Below are positions 11,113-38,800 of a DNA stretch of 64,000 bases, piece by piece. This DNA is from Pterobdella sp. o SKG-2022 (taxonomy: Eukaryota > Annelida > Clitellata > Hirudinida > Piscicolidae): NCBI GenBank assembly GCA_964035795.1, contig OZ038323.1, positions 9,914,291-9,978,290 on the forward strand, given 5' to 3'. The position numbers were made by a program, and so were the translations under genes. A model generated the notes under the pieces. That model was not told where the DNA came from. It searched no databases and saw only the letters and a program-made list of their open reading frames with translations. Position 1 is the first letter of the stretch. The number at the start of each line of letters is the position of its first letter.

Positions 11113-12417
11113 ATGGAGCACAAATCTTTGGCTCGAAACTCAATATATCTTAACAGCAGTGGCGTGGTATTAAGCAATGAACTCAAAACCATTTTAAATA
11201 ATTCTTTGGTTCTTCTAAAAAACGATGAAAAACTAGAAAACGTTCATTTCTTCGGCAAAATTAAAGGAATGACCAAAAACTATTTGATCGTCAAAGGCTT
11301 CGGTAGAGACTACTTGGGTACAAAGAGATTTTATTACAGGTTCGTTGTTATAACAACTGGATTACTATGTTTCTAGTGTTGTTCTAATCGATAAAATTAT
11401 TAGTCACTAAAACATAGTTAGTTAATCAATAGTAATCTTAAACTACAGTACAGACTGGATATCATGGGGCCTTTTGAACCCACCAACAGAAACAAACACA
11501 CAAACAAGCAAAAAGACAAACAAACATCCTTTTACCGGAGATCCTAGTTTTATTCTTGAAACTTTGATAACCGTTGGTGCTGATAATGATGGTGCTGCCA
11601 AAGAAGTTGAAGTGAGTGTGTTCTTATTTTGTAAGGGAAAAAAGTTATTGCTTTTTCTAAAACTATACTGTAATACCAATTATTATGCAAATTAGTTTTT
11701 AAGAAAATTTTCAAGTATAATGATTTTAAAAAGATTTATGCTTTTGACACGCTTTATAGCAATATTGATGAAGTTCCGATTACGAAAAGCTTCGTCTTCA
11801 AACAAACCTCTTTTGTCTGACAATATTGAAAGGTACCTCAACACCATGGCAGATATCAATTAAAGAGGAGGACAGACTAAGTGCAGTGATATACAGATTA
11901 GATGAGCAAACGTCCATATTTCCTCGAAAATCCCTCATTCTCGATCACAATGGGCATGCTATTAGAAACCAGCTTTTTAGAGGTACTAAGAGTACTATGT
12001 ATGCTTTATTATTTTTAAAGCTTTGAATGTGTTAATATATGCAGTAAAAAAATTATATTTAATGTTTTAAAAAAACTGTAAACCAATTAAACTGATCGAA
12101 CAATAGGACTGACCGAAGAAGAAGCTCATTTCCATAGAAACTTTTTATACTTGGGCAAAAAAATACCACTGGCGGAAATATGGAGAAGAGGTAAGGAGGT
12201 TGGAAGAAGAGGAGATTACGATAGAAATATAGATTTCTTGGAATGTTTGGAGGAAGTGCCGAAAGAATGGAGTGTTCAGGTTGAAGGCGATGTGGTGGTG
12301 GTGAAAAGTTTGAAATGGTGGGGGGCTGTATTCTACCATCTTATTGACTCAGACCAATACGGGTGCTGCTACTTCGGAGATGGCAGAGAAAATATGAATT
12401 TTTCGTTCATGATTTGA
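11113..12417 (+). CDS. RSPH9: RSPH9, radial spoke head protein 9
   Basis: Four exons: 11113-11339, 11449-11611, 11853-11982 and 12107-12417. Phases agree and the product is 276 aa, the same length I recall for human RSPH9. Recognisable blocks are VHFFGKIKGM near the start, TDWISWGLLNPP and FTGDPSF in exon 2, IKEEDRLSAVI in exon 3, and RGLTEEEAHFHRNFLYL, DFLECLEEVPKEWSV and the C-terminal GDGRENMNFSFMI in exon 4. The protein is part of the radial spoke head of motile 9+2 cilia and flagella, so the organism makes motile cilia. Start chosen at the ATG at 11113; an in-frame TTG lies 9 nt upstream but is not needed. An AATAAA lies 46 nt past the stop. Confidence 0.93.
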
Positions 12418-12462
12418 AATGCACTTTCAAAAAATTTTTGATTGAAAAGTCTGAGATTCCGC

Positions 12463-12468
12463 AATAAA
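12463..12468 (+). promoter_or_regulatory. Polyadenylation signal of RSPH9
   Basis: AATAAA, 46 nt downstream of the RSPH9 stop codon. Confidence 0.6.
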
Positions 12469-13503
12469 AATATAAAATTTTAATGTCGGGCTTTGAATGA
12501 AAATGATGGCATAAAGTTTTTATATAAACATTCTGAAGCTTTTATTTCAAATACCTGATAAGATATATTGGTTTGAGAATTTTTTTTGGTTTTTCATGAA
12601 ATTTCATTGTTTTTTTTTGGTAAAATTCGTTTGGAGTTACAAAAAAAAACATATGAAAAGTATGAAATATTCATTTAATAATATTTCTTCAATAATTTAA
12701 AGTTTTTTTTATAGTTTTTTGATCTGAAAAATTCGTTAATTTTTTTTGTAATAATTTTAAATGAATAAAAAAAATAATTAGTTGTTATTTATAAAAATTA
12801 CTAAATCTCACTTCAAAATTTATTTTGTTTTTACTTGAAGTTATTTAAAGCTTGTCACATTCGGACTTTAGATAGACCATGTTTTCATCGAGTTATTTTT
12901 TACTTTTGAGATTTCGATATTTTCATGAAAATAATTAGAAAAGTATTTTTTATAGGTTCATAAATAATTTGTATATATTTTTATAAAAATATATCATTTA
13001 GAAACAATTTTTGTGTTGTTTTCAACTGTACCTGATGTGACGAAAGTGGATTAAAACTAAGGTATATAGGTATAATAGTTGTATCTTTGAAGTGAAACAA
13101 AATTTTATTCAAAATTTTCATTTTTTGAATAATAATAATAAACTAAAATCAATAATTTATCATAATTAATATCACCTGACTTTGGTGCGGTTACGATACT
13201 ACGACAACATTTACCGTTGTGCCAGTTTATTAATTTACGAAGCATAAGACGTTTCAAATAAAAATTTGTTTACACTTTTCATCCATATGCCCGCAAATAA
13301 CTTCCAACTTCGACATTCAGTTCTTTGAACACAGAAAAAACAACGTTTAAACATATTTGTAAATTTACCACATTCATAAAAACTTACATGAACAAAAATA
13401 CCAATACATATAGTTTCAATATAAATATTAAAATTCCTATATACAAATATACATAACAATCTACACAACCCCTATACCACAGCCAATCAATGACCGAAAA
13501 GAA
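12469..13503. other. AT-rich intergenic DNA, presumed SNX13 promoter at its end
   Basis: No coding or RNA signal. The last few hundred bases must include the 5' UTR and promoter of SNX13, but I could not pick out a core element. Confidence 0.4.
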
Positions 13504-27598
<14,095 letters not shown>

Positions 27599-29436
27599 TC
27601 ATCATCATTTCATCCTCGTCGTCATCATCATCATCACTTCATTATCGTCGTCGTCTTCTTCGTCATTATCGGCATTAAAACAGTTATTTCTTTCAACAAC
27701 TGGATTTTCGCTACTTGAAGTTGCTTCTATACAATTTTCATTCTGTTTTTTTTTATATTTTTCTATTATGTTTTTTTTTTATTTAATGATTGATTATTTA
27801 TTTTATTTCAGTATATTTTGCTGTCTTCTCAATGATATGATTGCTGGCTTCCAACCATTAAATGTTCACCCATCATATATATGAATTATTATTGTTATTA
27901 TTATTATTTTTGTTATTATTATTCTCATAAACGTTCAACACGATTCCAATCCACATTCTCAATAACTATTCCATTAATTTTTTTTTCTCATTTTTATTTT
28001 TATTATCATTATTATTTCTATTATGCATCGACTTGCCACAGTATTGACTTTATTATTTTTGTATATTTTTTTGACCAGAAAGAATATTTATATGAAATAT
28101 ATTTTGAATAATTCACTTAGTGGTAATTCAACTTTTAAACAAGAAAGATCTATAAATAAACTTTTCGATTCCACCCACCTAACCTACGTCTCACAGCAAC
28201 AACAACAAAAATAATAATTTTATTACTGTATAATGAAATTTTTTTTTCATAAAAGATGATTCAAATTACTCATATTAACTGTTGATTTTGTATATTTTTA
28301 ATCCACATATGCCGCTTTTAATTAATTTCTGAATGTATTCATAAAACTTCATTTTTTCAAATACTGTAATAAATGTATATCCATGATATCTTTATATAGA
28401 AACCATAATCTATGTATAGAAACTATGGTCTATATATAGAAAAGCTTGCTTCTCTAGTTAATGTTGTCCCCACAGAAATCGTATCTATATAGTCTCATAT
28501 TTATTTGTAAATAGTTAAATATTTTATGATTAATTATAATTTATTAATGGTTCATTAAATATTCACAAAATATATCTGCTTCAAACGGGTGAAAAATCAT
28601 AATGTAGCCAAAGGTAGTTAATGCATATGAAGTTGTAACCATTTACAAAATTAAATTATTTTGTTAGTGTCAACATGGTGTTGTTAATACTAAGATAATA
28701 TCTTGTTATTTTAATCGATTTTTTCAAAAATCGTTTTTCTACTTTCTGTCCAAATTAATTTTCATTTTTTAATGATTCATATTTTCAATATATTTTAATT
28801 TTTATCTTTGTCTGTTTGATTTTTTTATATTTAATTATTTACTTTTCTTCATTTTCTACCCGTTTCATTTTATAGTATGATGCGTTGCATGGTGTAATGA
28901 GTATAATTATAGTTAATGTGCTTGTTGTTGTTGGAGACTCAAGCGAATAAAGCTTTTCATATACGGTTCACATTTCTTAATACTTCAGTATCGATACTTC
29001 AAAATAGAAAAAATAATTATTCATTTCCATCTTATATGTAAGCTGTGTGCTTTGATATTTTGATCGGTTGCTTTTATTCACTAGCCAAGTAGTATGCCTA
29101 AATGAACAAAATTTGTCTATTTAAAGGAACAAACTGTTCAATTTAGGCAAGGTAAAAGGTTTACTTTGTTTAGAAAAGGCTATACAAATTTGTAGTGAGT
29201 TATCAGACTAGAAATTATTCAATAGGAGTGTTTCTTATCTAGACTTATAATTACAAAGTTATAAAAAATTCTTAAATATATTCATAAATTGTAAAAATAA
29301 TTCATTTGTAAGTGTGAATTTTTAAAAATTAAATTCAAATAAGATATTTGATCTATGCTTAGACGTCCAAGCAATTCGATTGAAATTTTATTTTGAACAT
29401 CTTTGAAAAATCTTTCATTTTAAAAAAAGCAAAAAT
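27599..29436. other. Intergenic DNA between SNX13 and XRN1
   Basis: AT-rich. It contains a CATCAT-rich tail after the SNX13 stop (27600-27680) and three short tandem copies of TATAGAAACCATAATC-like units at about 28393-28445. No gene was found; it must include the SNX13 3' UTR and XRN1 promoter. Confidence 0.45.
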
Positions 29437-32400
29437 ATGGGTGTTCCTAAATTTTATGTAATGATAAGTGAGCGTTACCCTGCTCTCAGTTCGGTTGTAA
29501 AAAACTCCCAGGTATTACCAAATGTTTCATAATGTATTTGCGCAAAAAATTTACCAAGTTATTTTTTTAATTTAAAATATTTAAAGGTTCCGGAATTCGA
29601 CAATTTATACCTAGACATGAACGGTATTATCCACAACTGCTCCCACCCCAACGACGCAGACGCATACTTCAGAATCACCGAGAATGAAATATTCGACAAT
29701 ATTTTCAATTATATCGAGGTGCGTTACAGCATTGTGTTTCAACAAATTTTTGCTCAGCTGTTGTTTATGTATTTTACTTGTTGTATGTGGCTTTTATTAG
29801 TGTCATAACACATTTTTTTAAAAATAATTCAATTTTTCAATTAAAAAACATATCATATAATCATAAAAATTTCAGGTATTGTTTGATATAATAAAGCCAC
29901 TCAAAGTATTTTTTATGGCTGTGGATGGTGTTGCTCCCAGGGCCAAAATGAACCAACAACGAAGCAGACGATTCAGGTTGGTTTATAACTAATTTGATAA
30001 AAAAATATTTTCTTTAACTTTTATTGATACTTTCTAGATATAAAAACCTAACAGCTTCTTTAAAACAATAAGTTACTGAGTGTATATAATAAAAAACTTG
30101 TGAAGACCTTTGCTTTACCAATAAACTCTTAAAACTTTATTAACATATATATTAACACTTTATATAATAAAAGGTCAGCAAAAGAAGCACAGGCAGAGGT
30201 GGAGAAGGCTCAGAAGAGTAACAAGCAGGCTCCTAAGGAAGCCATGTTTGACTCCAACTGCATCACTCCAGGTTGGTGGTCTTCATCTTTTCATGGTTGA
30301 AGATTAAGTTAAAAAATAGATGAAATATTTTTTTTTGTGCTAAGGGATCACTGCTTATAAGAAACAAACAATTAGAATTACATAAAGAAGCATCATCCTT
30401 GATTTTATGTCCCATTTTACGGGTTAGAAATCAGTAAAAAACTTACCTCTTAGTTAATAGAAGATTGTAACTGAATACCTCGAAACATATCATTTCAAGC
30501 AACGAAATTTCTCTAGGCACAGAGTTCATGGACAGACTGGATAAAGCCTTGAATGATTTTGTTTTGGTCAAGGTCAATACAGATGCTCTATGGAGAATCC
30601 CCACCATCATCTATTCTGGCCATGCAGTATGCTCATATCATTTGTTACTAAATCTCCTTTAATAAGATAGTATTCAATATTACCTTCTTCATTTTATACT
30701 TTCAGTTTGTCTTTCCAATCAATTCATTTTTATGTGGTATATTATTAATAATAGTATTTGAGTTCTTATTTGTTTCATTTATTTTTTTTCCATTATTTTC
30801 CATAGACACCAGGTGAGGGGGAACACAAGATAATGGACTACATAAGGTATGCCCGATCACAACCAGGTTACAACCATCGCACCAGACATTGTCTATATGG
30901 ACTCGATGCTGATCTGGTGAGGGTGTAGTAGTAGTTATAATAATAATAATAATAGCAGTAGTAAAATTTGTATTGTGTGTGTATTAGTAGTAGTGTTGTT
31001 GTGGATTTATTAGAAAATCATGATACTGATGGGTATGAGCCCAATGATAATGATGGCATACATGAGAGCCCAGCGATAAAGATAGCCTGAACTAGTACAT
31101 GATGATAATAATGGTGTTCATTAGTGCATAATGATGCAGATAATGTTGAGTCTAGTGAGTCATGAGCCCTTGTTCACTCTGCTCAGAGAAGAAGTTTCCT
31201 TCAACAAGAAGTCAAACAATAAGGTGTGTGTTTGGTTGTATTTCTATCTTTTTTTTGTATCTATAAATTTCTAATTAAATTTTTTTTCAATTGTTATCTG
31301 TTTTACTCTGTTTTTTAGTATGTTTAACTAATTCTTTCCAATCAATTATCAGTTTCATGTTTTTGAATTTTTTTGTTTTTTCTACCTTCTGTCATAGAAA
31401 TTGTGTTATAAATAGCATGATGATGATAAGTATGTAACTACATAAAAATACATTTGTTTCTATATAGTTAATACTCAAGCATTCACCAATCAGCTCTTAG
31501 CTGGTGCCGACACAAACTACCATCTGTTACACATCTCCCTTCTCAGGGATTACCTTGCTCATGAGTTTCAAAAGCTTAAGGTTTTTATTAATGCTGTATG
31601 GTAGTAGTAGTAGCCATACTAAACTCAACCAATCAAAATTCAGAACACATTGAAAGTGAAGTTTGACCTGGAGAAGGTAATTGATGATTGGATTCTGATT
31701 GCCTTTCTTACTGGTTTGTTATAGCACATTTTGTATGTATATATCGTTGTAACAAAACATTTAGTTGAGTATTTATTATTCCAATTTTATTTTTACATTA
31801 CTACATAGAGATACAAAAATACATACAGAAACACATACACACACACACACACAGGTAACGACTTCATACCGCACCTGCCTCACTTCCACATCCACAAAAA
31901 CATCTTATCAACCCTATGGGAAACATACATAAAAGTCTTGCCCAACCTTGATGGTAATAATAATACAAAGTGCTCTCAACTTTCTTTTTAACTATGTTTT
32001 GACTTAAAATGAAATTCTATAATAGTAATACAAAAAAGAATACTAAGAATAGTAATAATACAAACACAGGCTACTTGAATGAAGGAGGAAAGCTGAACTT
32101 GCTCAGGTTCGAGTTGTTCCTCAAAGCTCTTTACCAGGTGTGTGTTGGTGGTGATGGGGTAGTTGTGTTATAGAGGTAGGGTCAAAAATTTGAATAAAGC
32201 TGCCATTTTTGGTGTTATTCTTATTATTTTTTCTATTATTATTATTATTTTTATTAATCTTATAACTACCTCACAGTTGGACATCAATTGGTTTGAGGAG
32301 CACATAGACGACGTGAACTACTTGAAGAGCAAAAGGGGTGAGAAGGGCAAGTGGAGAAGATTCGATGCCAGAGCAAACCTCACTCAACATAATGCCGTTT

Positions 32401-35061
32401 CAGGTTTGTGGGATTCTATTTCTTATCTATTAAATTTTTTGATTTTTTTTCTGATAAGAAAAACAAACAATAAGAATAAAAGTTTTAATGATGAACAATA
32501 ATAATAATAGAAGATGTTGATGAAGATGATACTGAAAAAATGGCCTTGAAGGAGTTGATAACATGGGTAGGTGATGAGAAAGATGATGAGGGCCTTGATT
32601 TCGATCTTGAATGCAAAATGGTTAGATTTGAACGTATCATTTCCATTATTATAGTTTTTATTAAACTATCTCTCATTCGTTAGTTTTCGTTAATTTATAC
32701 TACTAGATAAATTACGTTGTATATGATTTTTTAATAATTATAATTTCTAACTCTAGTATTATTATTATTATTGTTGTATCGTCAGAACAAGTCTTTGTCA
32801 AGTGATCTGGCAGGAATCCAATCAGCATCCGAATTCATTATGCAGTTATCAACCTCCGGTGCCATTATTATTATTATTATTATTATTGCTACTATTTAAA
32901 CAACAAAAAACACACACACACAACAGCACCTGACGTAAGCAAAACGGAAAAAAAATTTAGCGATAATAAGCGCGACATAAAGAGCTCCTTTGACGTCACA
33001 CTGCCCTCTGAGCCCAGCACGTATATAAAGGAGAATTTCCAGTTGTATAAGCAGGGCTACTACAGGGAGAAGTTGAAGATTGAGCCATTTGATGAGTTGG
33101 TGATGTTTGGAGGATTGTACATATATCGTATTTGTTTCAAATATTTATAATTTCTCGACCAACGAGTGTAACAAGTTAATAATGATGTTGATAGCAACAG
33201 CCAGACACACCCTTCCCCACATACACACCCACAACCAGTGAGGCCCAAAAAAAGGTGACATTGGACTACATAAAGACCCTACAATGGATCTTGCACTACT
33301 ATTATGATGGCATTCAATCATGGAGTTGGTTTGTGGGGGGTTGTAATTAATCTTTTTTGTTCTAGATTGTGTCTCGATTCAATCGATGTTCACATATTTA
33401 TAAATCATGATTCGATGATTCTTGTTGAGCGGTTTTCTTTTTGCTTGAGAAGGTGATGATGATGATGATTTCAAGCTATCATGCTACTGAACTACACAAC
33501 CAAGTTATATACCACTACTACCACAAACATACCACCCAGGTTTTACCCCTATCACTACTCTCCCTTCGTCTCCGATCTTTACGACCTTGGTTCCTTACAG
33601 CTGACCTTCAGTAAAGGAGAACCATTCAAGCCGTTTCAGCAGCTGCTAGCTGTGTTACCCAGAGCTTCAAAACATCTGCTGCCTCTTGCTTATCAGGTGG
33701 GTTTGGGTGTCTGTGTGTGTGTATTTTGATTACTATTTTTAGGCTCAAATTTTTGTATGTTTCAAAAATAATTTTACACACATAGTGCTTATTAAACCCA
33801 TATGCGTATATAAAAGGTTTTGCACTATTTTGTCCTTGAGTATTTTGTATTGGCTTTATACCATATACCTACACACAAATACACACAGTGCCTGATGGAG
33901 CCCACTTCAGTGATAGGGGACTTCTACCCTGAGGACTTCATGACTGACCTCAATGGCAAGATGAGGGACTGGGAGGCTGTGGTGCTTATTCCTTTCATCG
34001 ATGAAGTCAGAAGCTGGTTTTGTTAATAATAGTGATAGTAATAGTTTTGATAACAATAGTGGTATAGGTGAATTAGTAAGTACATTCATCACATGATACA
34101 TCATACAGGAAAGAATGCTGAAAAGCATGCAAGCACATCATCACAAACTCACAAAAGAGGAAGTTGCCAGAAACAGCTTTGGTCCTCATAAGGTTATATT
34201 TGTGGTTTTTTTTGTTTTATTATTATTGTTGTTGTTGTTTTTTTTATTTTTTATTATTGTTGTTTTTTCTTATTTTTTAAAATTATTATAAATCTAGTCA
34301 ACAGATTTCATTTTAATCATGAATAAATAAATAAAATAATCAATAAAACCAATGATAAAAATATAACCTGTTAACAAAACGATTGTACTCAAAAGTTTTG
34401 TCCTAATGGAACACATCAAATCAAGTATTTCTTCCATATACATAATCATATAGCTATAACAAAACTTCTTAAAGATGATAAAGTACGATGGAGGTGTTGC
34501 TGGAGCTGAACTTTCCTTGAAGCACCCAGTCAATGGTATCACCTACCTTGAATATAATATGGCCAGGTCTGTTGGTGGGGGAGGAGGAGGGGGATAATGG
34601 TGTGCCTTCAAGCTTCTTTAAGGGGAGGGATGTATATCATATATCATGATTTTAAAATAGATCTTTCAAAAAAGACATTCTTTGAAATTTGTTATTTTAT
34701 CAACTTGATTGATATATATTGTCTTTATCTATATTTTATTATCACACACACACACACACACAGTGTAAAGAACATAGGGGCATTTGAATTCTGTATTGAG
34801 CCTCGTCACATCCTTAAAGGCTTGTGCAAGCAGATGCAAAAGACCCTACACAAATATGAGTCCGGGTTCCCATCGTTGTCTTTCAAAAAACATACAGTAG
34901 GAGAGATGTTTATCGGCTTATTATTATTGTTATTATTGTTACTCGTTTAACGTATTTTTGTTTTATTTACATTATTATCTTAATGGTTTTCATTTATTGA
35001 TGTTTTTGACGAAAATGATATCTTTAATGTGAGAGTTCCCTCAAGTCCATACATGATAATA

Positions 35062-35111
<50 letters not shown>

Positions 35112-35246
35112 CTGAATTGAATAACTTCGGCGTGGTGGTATTTGGTTCAAGGTCGTCTATAAACAGTAGCATAGGATTACTTTTGAAGGATAATGACGTG
35201 CAAGATGTGGAAGATAAAGATGATCTCAGGGCTCGGCTTGATCATA

Positions 35247-35314
<68 letters not shown>

Positions 35315-35778
35315 GTGTGGGGAATTTCACTAATGTCGGTGGCAAGCAAGGTTGTTGGTAAGGCCATATTGAACAGATTGAAACACGTGTTGGATACCCA
35401 ACTTGAAGAAAACCAATGTGGCTTCCATCCAAAAAGAGGATGCTGTGATCAGATATACGTGGCAAGAATGCTGATACAGAAAGCCCGAGAATTCAATAGA
35501 CTACAATGAAATATTCAAAATAGCCAAAGAAAAAAATACAGAACCATTCCTTATTCAGTGTCAACATCCTGGCTGTGTCTTCCTAGCGAAAAATAAAAGT
35601 GGTTTGGCAAATCATGTCAGACAAACCCGCCAAGCTCCCATCCACATGACGTGCCCACACTGCAACAAACAATTCAAAAAGCAGGGACTACCCAACCACC
35701 TCAAGAAGTGTTCCAGGCTGTTCAATTGATTCCAGTTTTTGTGCACCTGCTCTTTAGTGGAAAAGCACAAAGAAGAAG

Positions 35779-35863
<85 letters not shown>

Positions 35864-38800
35864 AGCAAAAATAAATAAAATACTAAAAACAAAAAATGGC
35901 ACACAGGATGGCATGGAGGCGGGCAGGTCGATGCTCCAGTCAGCACAATGTGTTGGATGGCCACATATGGTGGAGGTTTTTGTGACTGCCGTGTGCTGGG
36001 GTTCAACTAGGTGCCGTGGTTGTGGAGGGGGTGTTGGGGGTATAGTGGTTTTGATTGGATGTTGGGAAGGGTGGTTGTGTTGGGGTTTGTTTTGGAGCTG
36101 TTGGTGGTTGTGAAGCTTGAAGAAATTTAATTGGAAAATAAGTCTAATTAATTATCTATCATTATGTATCGATGAATCCACTGACCACGTTACAGAGCGT
36201 ACAGGGATAAGTCAGGTGAGCTGAAGGTGGTTGGAACAAAGGAGAGTTTTGATGAAAAATACTATGAGTTTGAAAAAAGGTGAGCAGTTGGGGTACTTTT
36301 GTGGTGTTTAGGGCGTTTTAGGTTGTTCGTTGTGTTTTTTTTTTGATTTTGTTAGTATCTTTTTACAATTTGTCATGGTTTTATGCCGTTTAGGGTAATA
36401 TTTTTCATGTTTTGTATTGGTTTTATATATTCGGTTATGTATATTTTTGTGTGAATATTGAGGGTGGAGGAGATTGAAAGTTTCCAAGTATGACCTAAAA
36501 TTCACATACACACAAACACACACAGATACTTGAAGAGGTATGCCATCAAAATGGCAGGCAGCAGGGTGATGCTAGAGTGTCGGCCTTCCTTAGGAACTCA
36601 GTTAATACTATTATTATCCATGGTAGTAGTAGTAGTAGCGGTAGTAGTAAAAATTATAGCAGACTTTCTATTTTTGGCATTATAATCACAAATAAACAAA
36701 CCTCAAGCTCGTCGTCACCATAACACCACCACCCTCTTCTAGGTACATAGTGGAAGGACCTGGCAATATTCTGCAGAGGATCACATGGAGTGATAAGAAA
36801 GTTCTGTATCCCCTGCATACCCTCGTGCCGGTGCATATGTGTGTTTGTGTGTGTTTCACTGTGTTTTGGGTGTCTAACTTATTATTAAATCCCACACCCA
36901 CCAACTGCAACCTTCCTCACACAGAACCTGCTAAGCAAGAACCATTCATTAAGGGCATCCCATTTGAGCATTGCTGATCTTTTCCCGTTAAATTCATTGG
37001 TTGTGTGCACCCTATCCATGTACTATGGTGCTGTCGGCAAGGTTTGGAGCTCATTGTGATGAAAACAGCAATAATATTTCTCCTATATGTTTTTATATTA
37101 TATCATTATTATTATGATCATTTATAATAGTATGTATAATCATTTATAATAATCATTATCACTTGATAATGTAAGCTAGCCTTGCAAAAAGCTTCATGTC
37201 ATTTAATAAATACTTTGTGTTGGTAGTTCTTACTTTTAGATTCAGGCTATTGCACTTCATTTATAATAATATTTATAATCATTAATAATGATATTTTTTA
37301 TACTATATTATTATTGTTTCTATAAAATTTTGTATCGTTACATTACACCACTGTTATAACTTCTCTCTCGTTCCGTTAAACCTGAATCTCATGCCGTTAT
37401 AATCACATTCATCAACCTTATCAAACATCGTCAGGTTGTGAACCTGGGCGATAAGGTTAGAGTGGACTTAACTCTCCTTGGTGACTTCAAGCCTAAGGTG
37501 CGTTATATCACTATACAATGCTATATACAAATAGCATTATGTTTGGCTTTAGTAGTTCAATAGGGAATCTTGGATACTTTGATGTCAAGATTTGAATTTT
37601 AGTCTGTTTTTAAATTTTTTTTAGAAAGTCGAAATCACACGATTATATCTTTCACACACACACACAGATACCTCAAGTTACTTACCTGCCAGGATATAAG
37701 ATAGCCTCGCAAGTTGGAATCAATGGCTATTTGGTGTCGAAGTTCACTGGCACCATCTTTTTGCAGCACAAAGGAAGGAAGCTTAACGTTGGACTTAATC
37801 TTAAGAACAATATAAAGAAACTCATGGTGCTTAGTTTATCTTTATACTTGCTATTATTTCTAGCAACATTTAAGATTAATTTTTTTTGGTATTGTTAAAA
37901 TTATTAAAATTAGTAGTAGGAGTAGTAGTAGTAGTAGCAGTAGTAGCAGTAATAGCAGTAGTAGTAGTAGCATTAGTATAACCTTCATTATCATTCCTGC
38001 ACCAAGGTGCCAGGCTACACCATCAAGGAGGGGTGTGATTGGTTGTACAGTGCCAAAGTCATTCCCCTTCTGCAATCATACAAATTGAGGTTAGCACTTT
38101 TAATTAATGTTGTTTTGTTTTTTTATATTATTGTTATTTTGTTTTTCTTGTTTCTATTGATCGTTTTTGTTATTAATGTTCCGTTGTTAATAACCTTTTT
38201 TTCTCCTTTCATGTTGCCGTCATTCATCATGCAAATTGTCAAATGACTATCAAATCTCAGCACTTGTTTTAAAAAATTAACCACTACGACAGCTTCCCTG
38301 AATTATTCAACTGCATCGATAATAAGAGAGACCAAAACAATTTTGAATTGAGTGAGGTTTTTAAAGACTCTGAAAAGTATGTTATTTTTTCTTGATTATC
38401 ATCGACATCATCGTCATTATTTGTACGCTTTAACATTAGACTCTATGGCCTATATCTATATTTAACTAAAACAATCTTCCAAAATTCTTTAAACATATAT
38501 AAACTTCTGAAATCTGGCTTAGAAACTCTTTGAGTTCATGCCACTATAATTGCATGCGTATTTGCATTGGAAACACCGTCCAACCCATGCTAGCATGGAA
38601 ACGGACGTAAAACGATGACGATGATGTATTTCAAACACAGAGAAGAGAAGTTTGAGAAACTGAGCAAGTTTTTGTCAGAGGTGCCAAATGCCAAGGTAGC
38701 TCCCCAATCCATCCATGACTCCATTCTAGACGAAGATACCAGGCAGGCCATCATCACCTCACTTAACAACGTGGGTACCCGTGTGTTATTCTATGTTTGT

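Noticed and set aside
31015..31060. Possible duplicated copy of the following XRN1 exon (ATCATGATACTGATGGG resembles its start)
   Set aside because: The similarity is short and the sequence soon hits stops; the exon at 31140 alone fits the protein and the phases.
35249..36195. An exon lost from XRN1 because of the second LINE B insertion
   Set aside because: The exon is present at 35907-35992 ([13 protein letters not shown]), just after the LINE, and restores the phase exactly.
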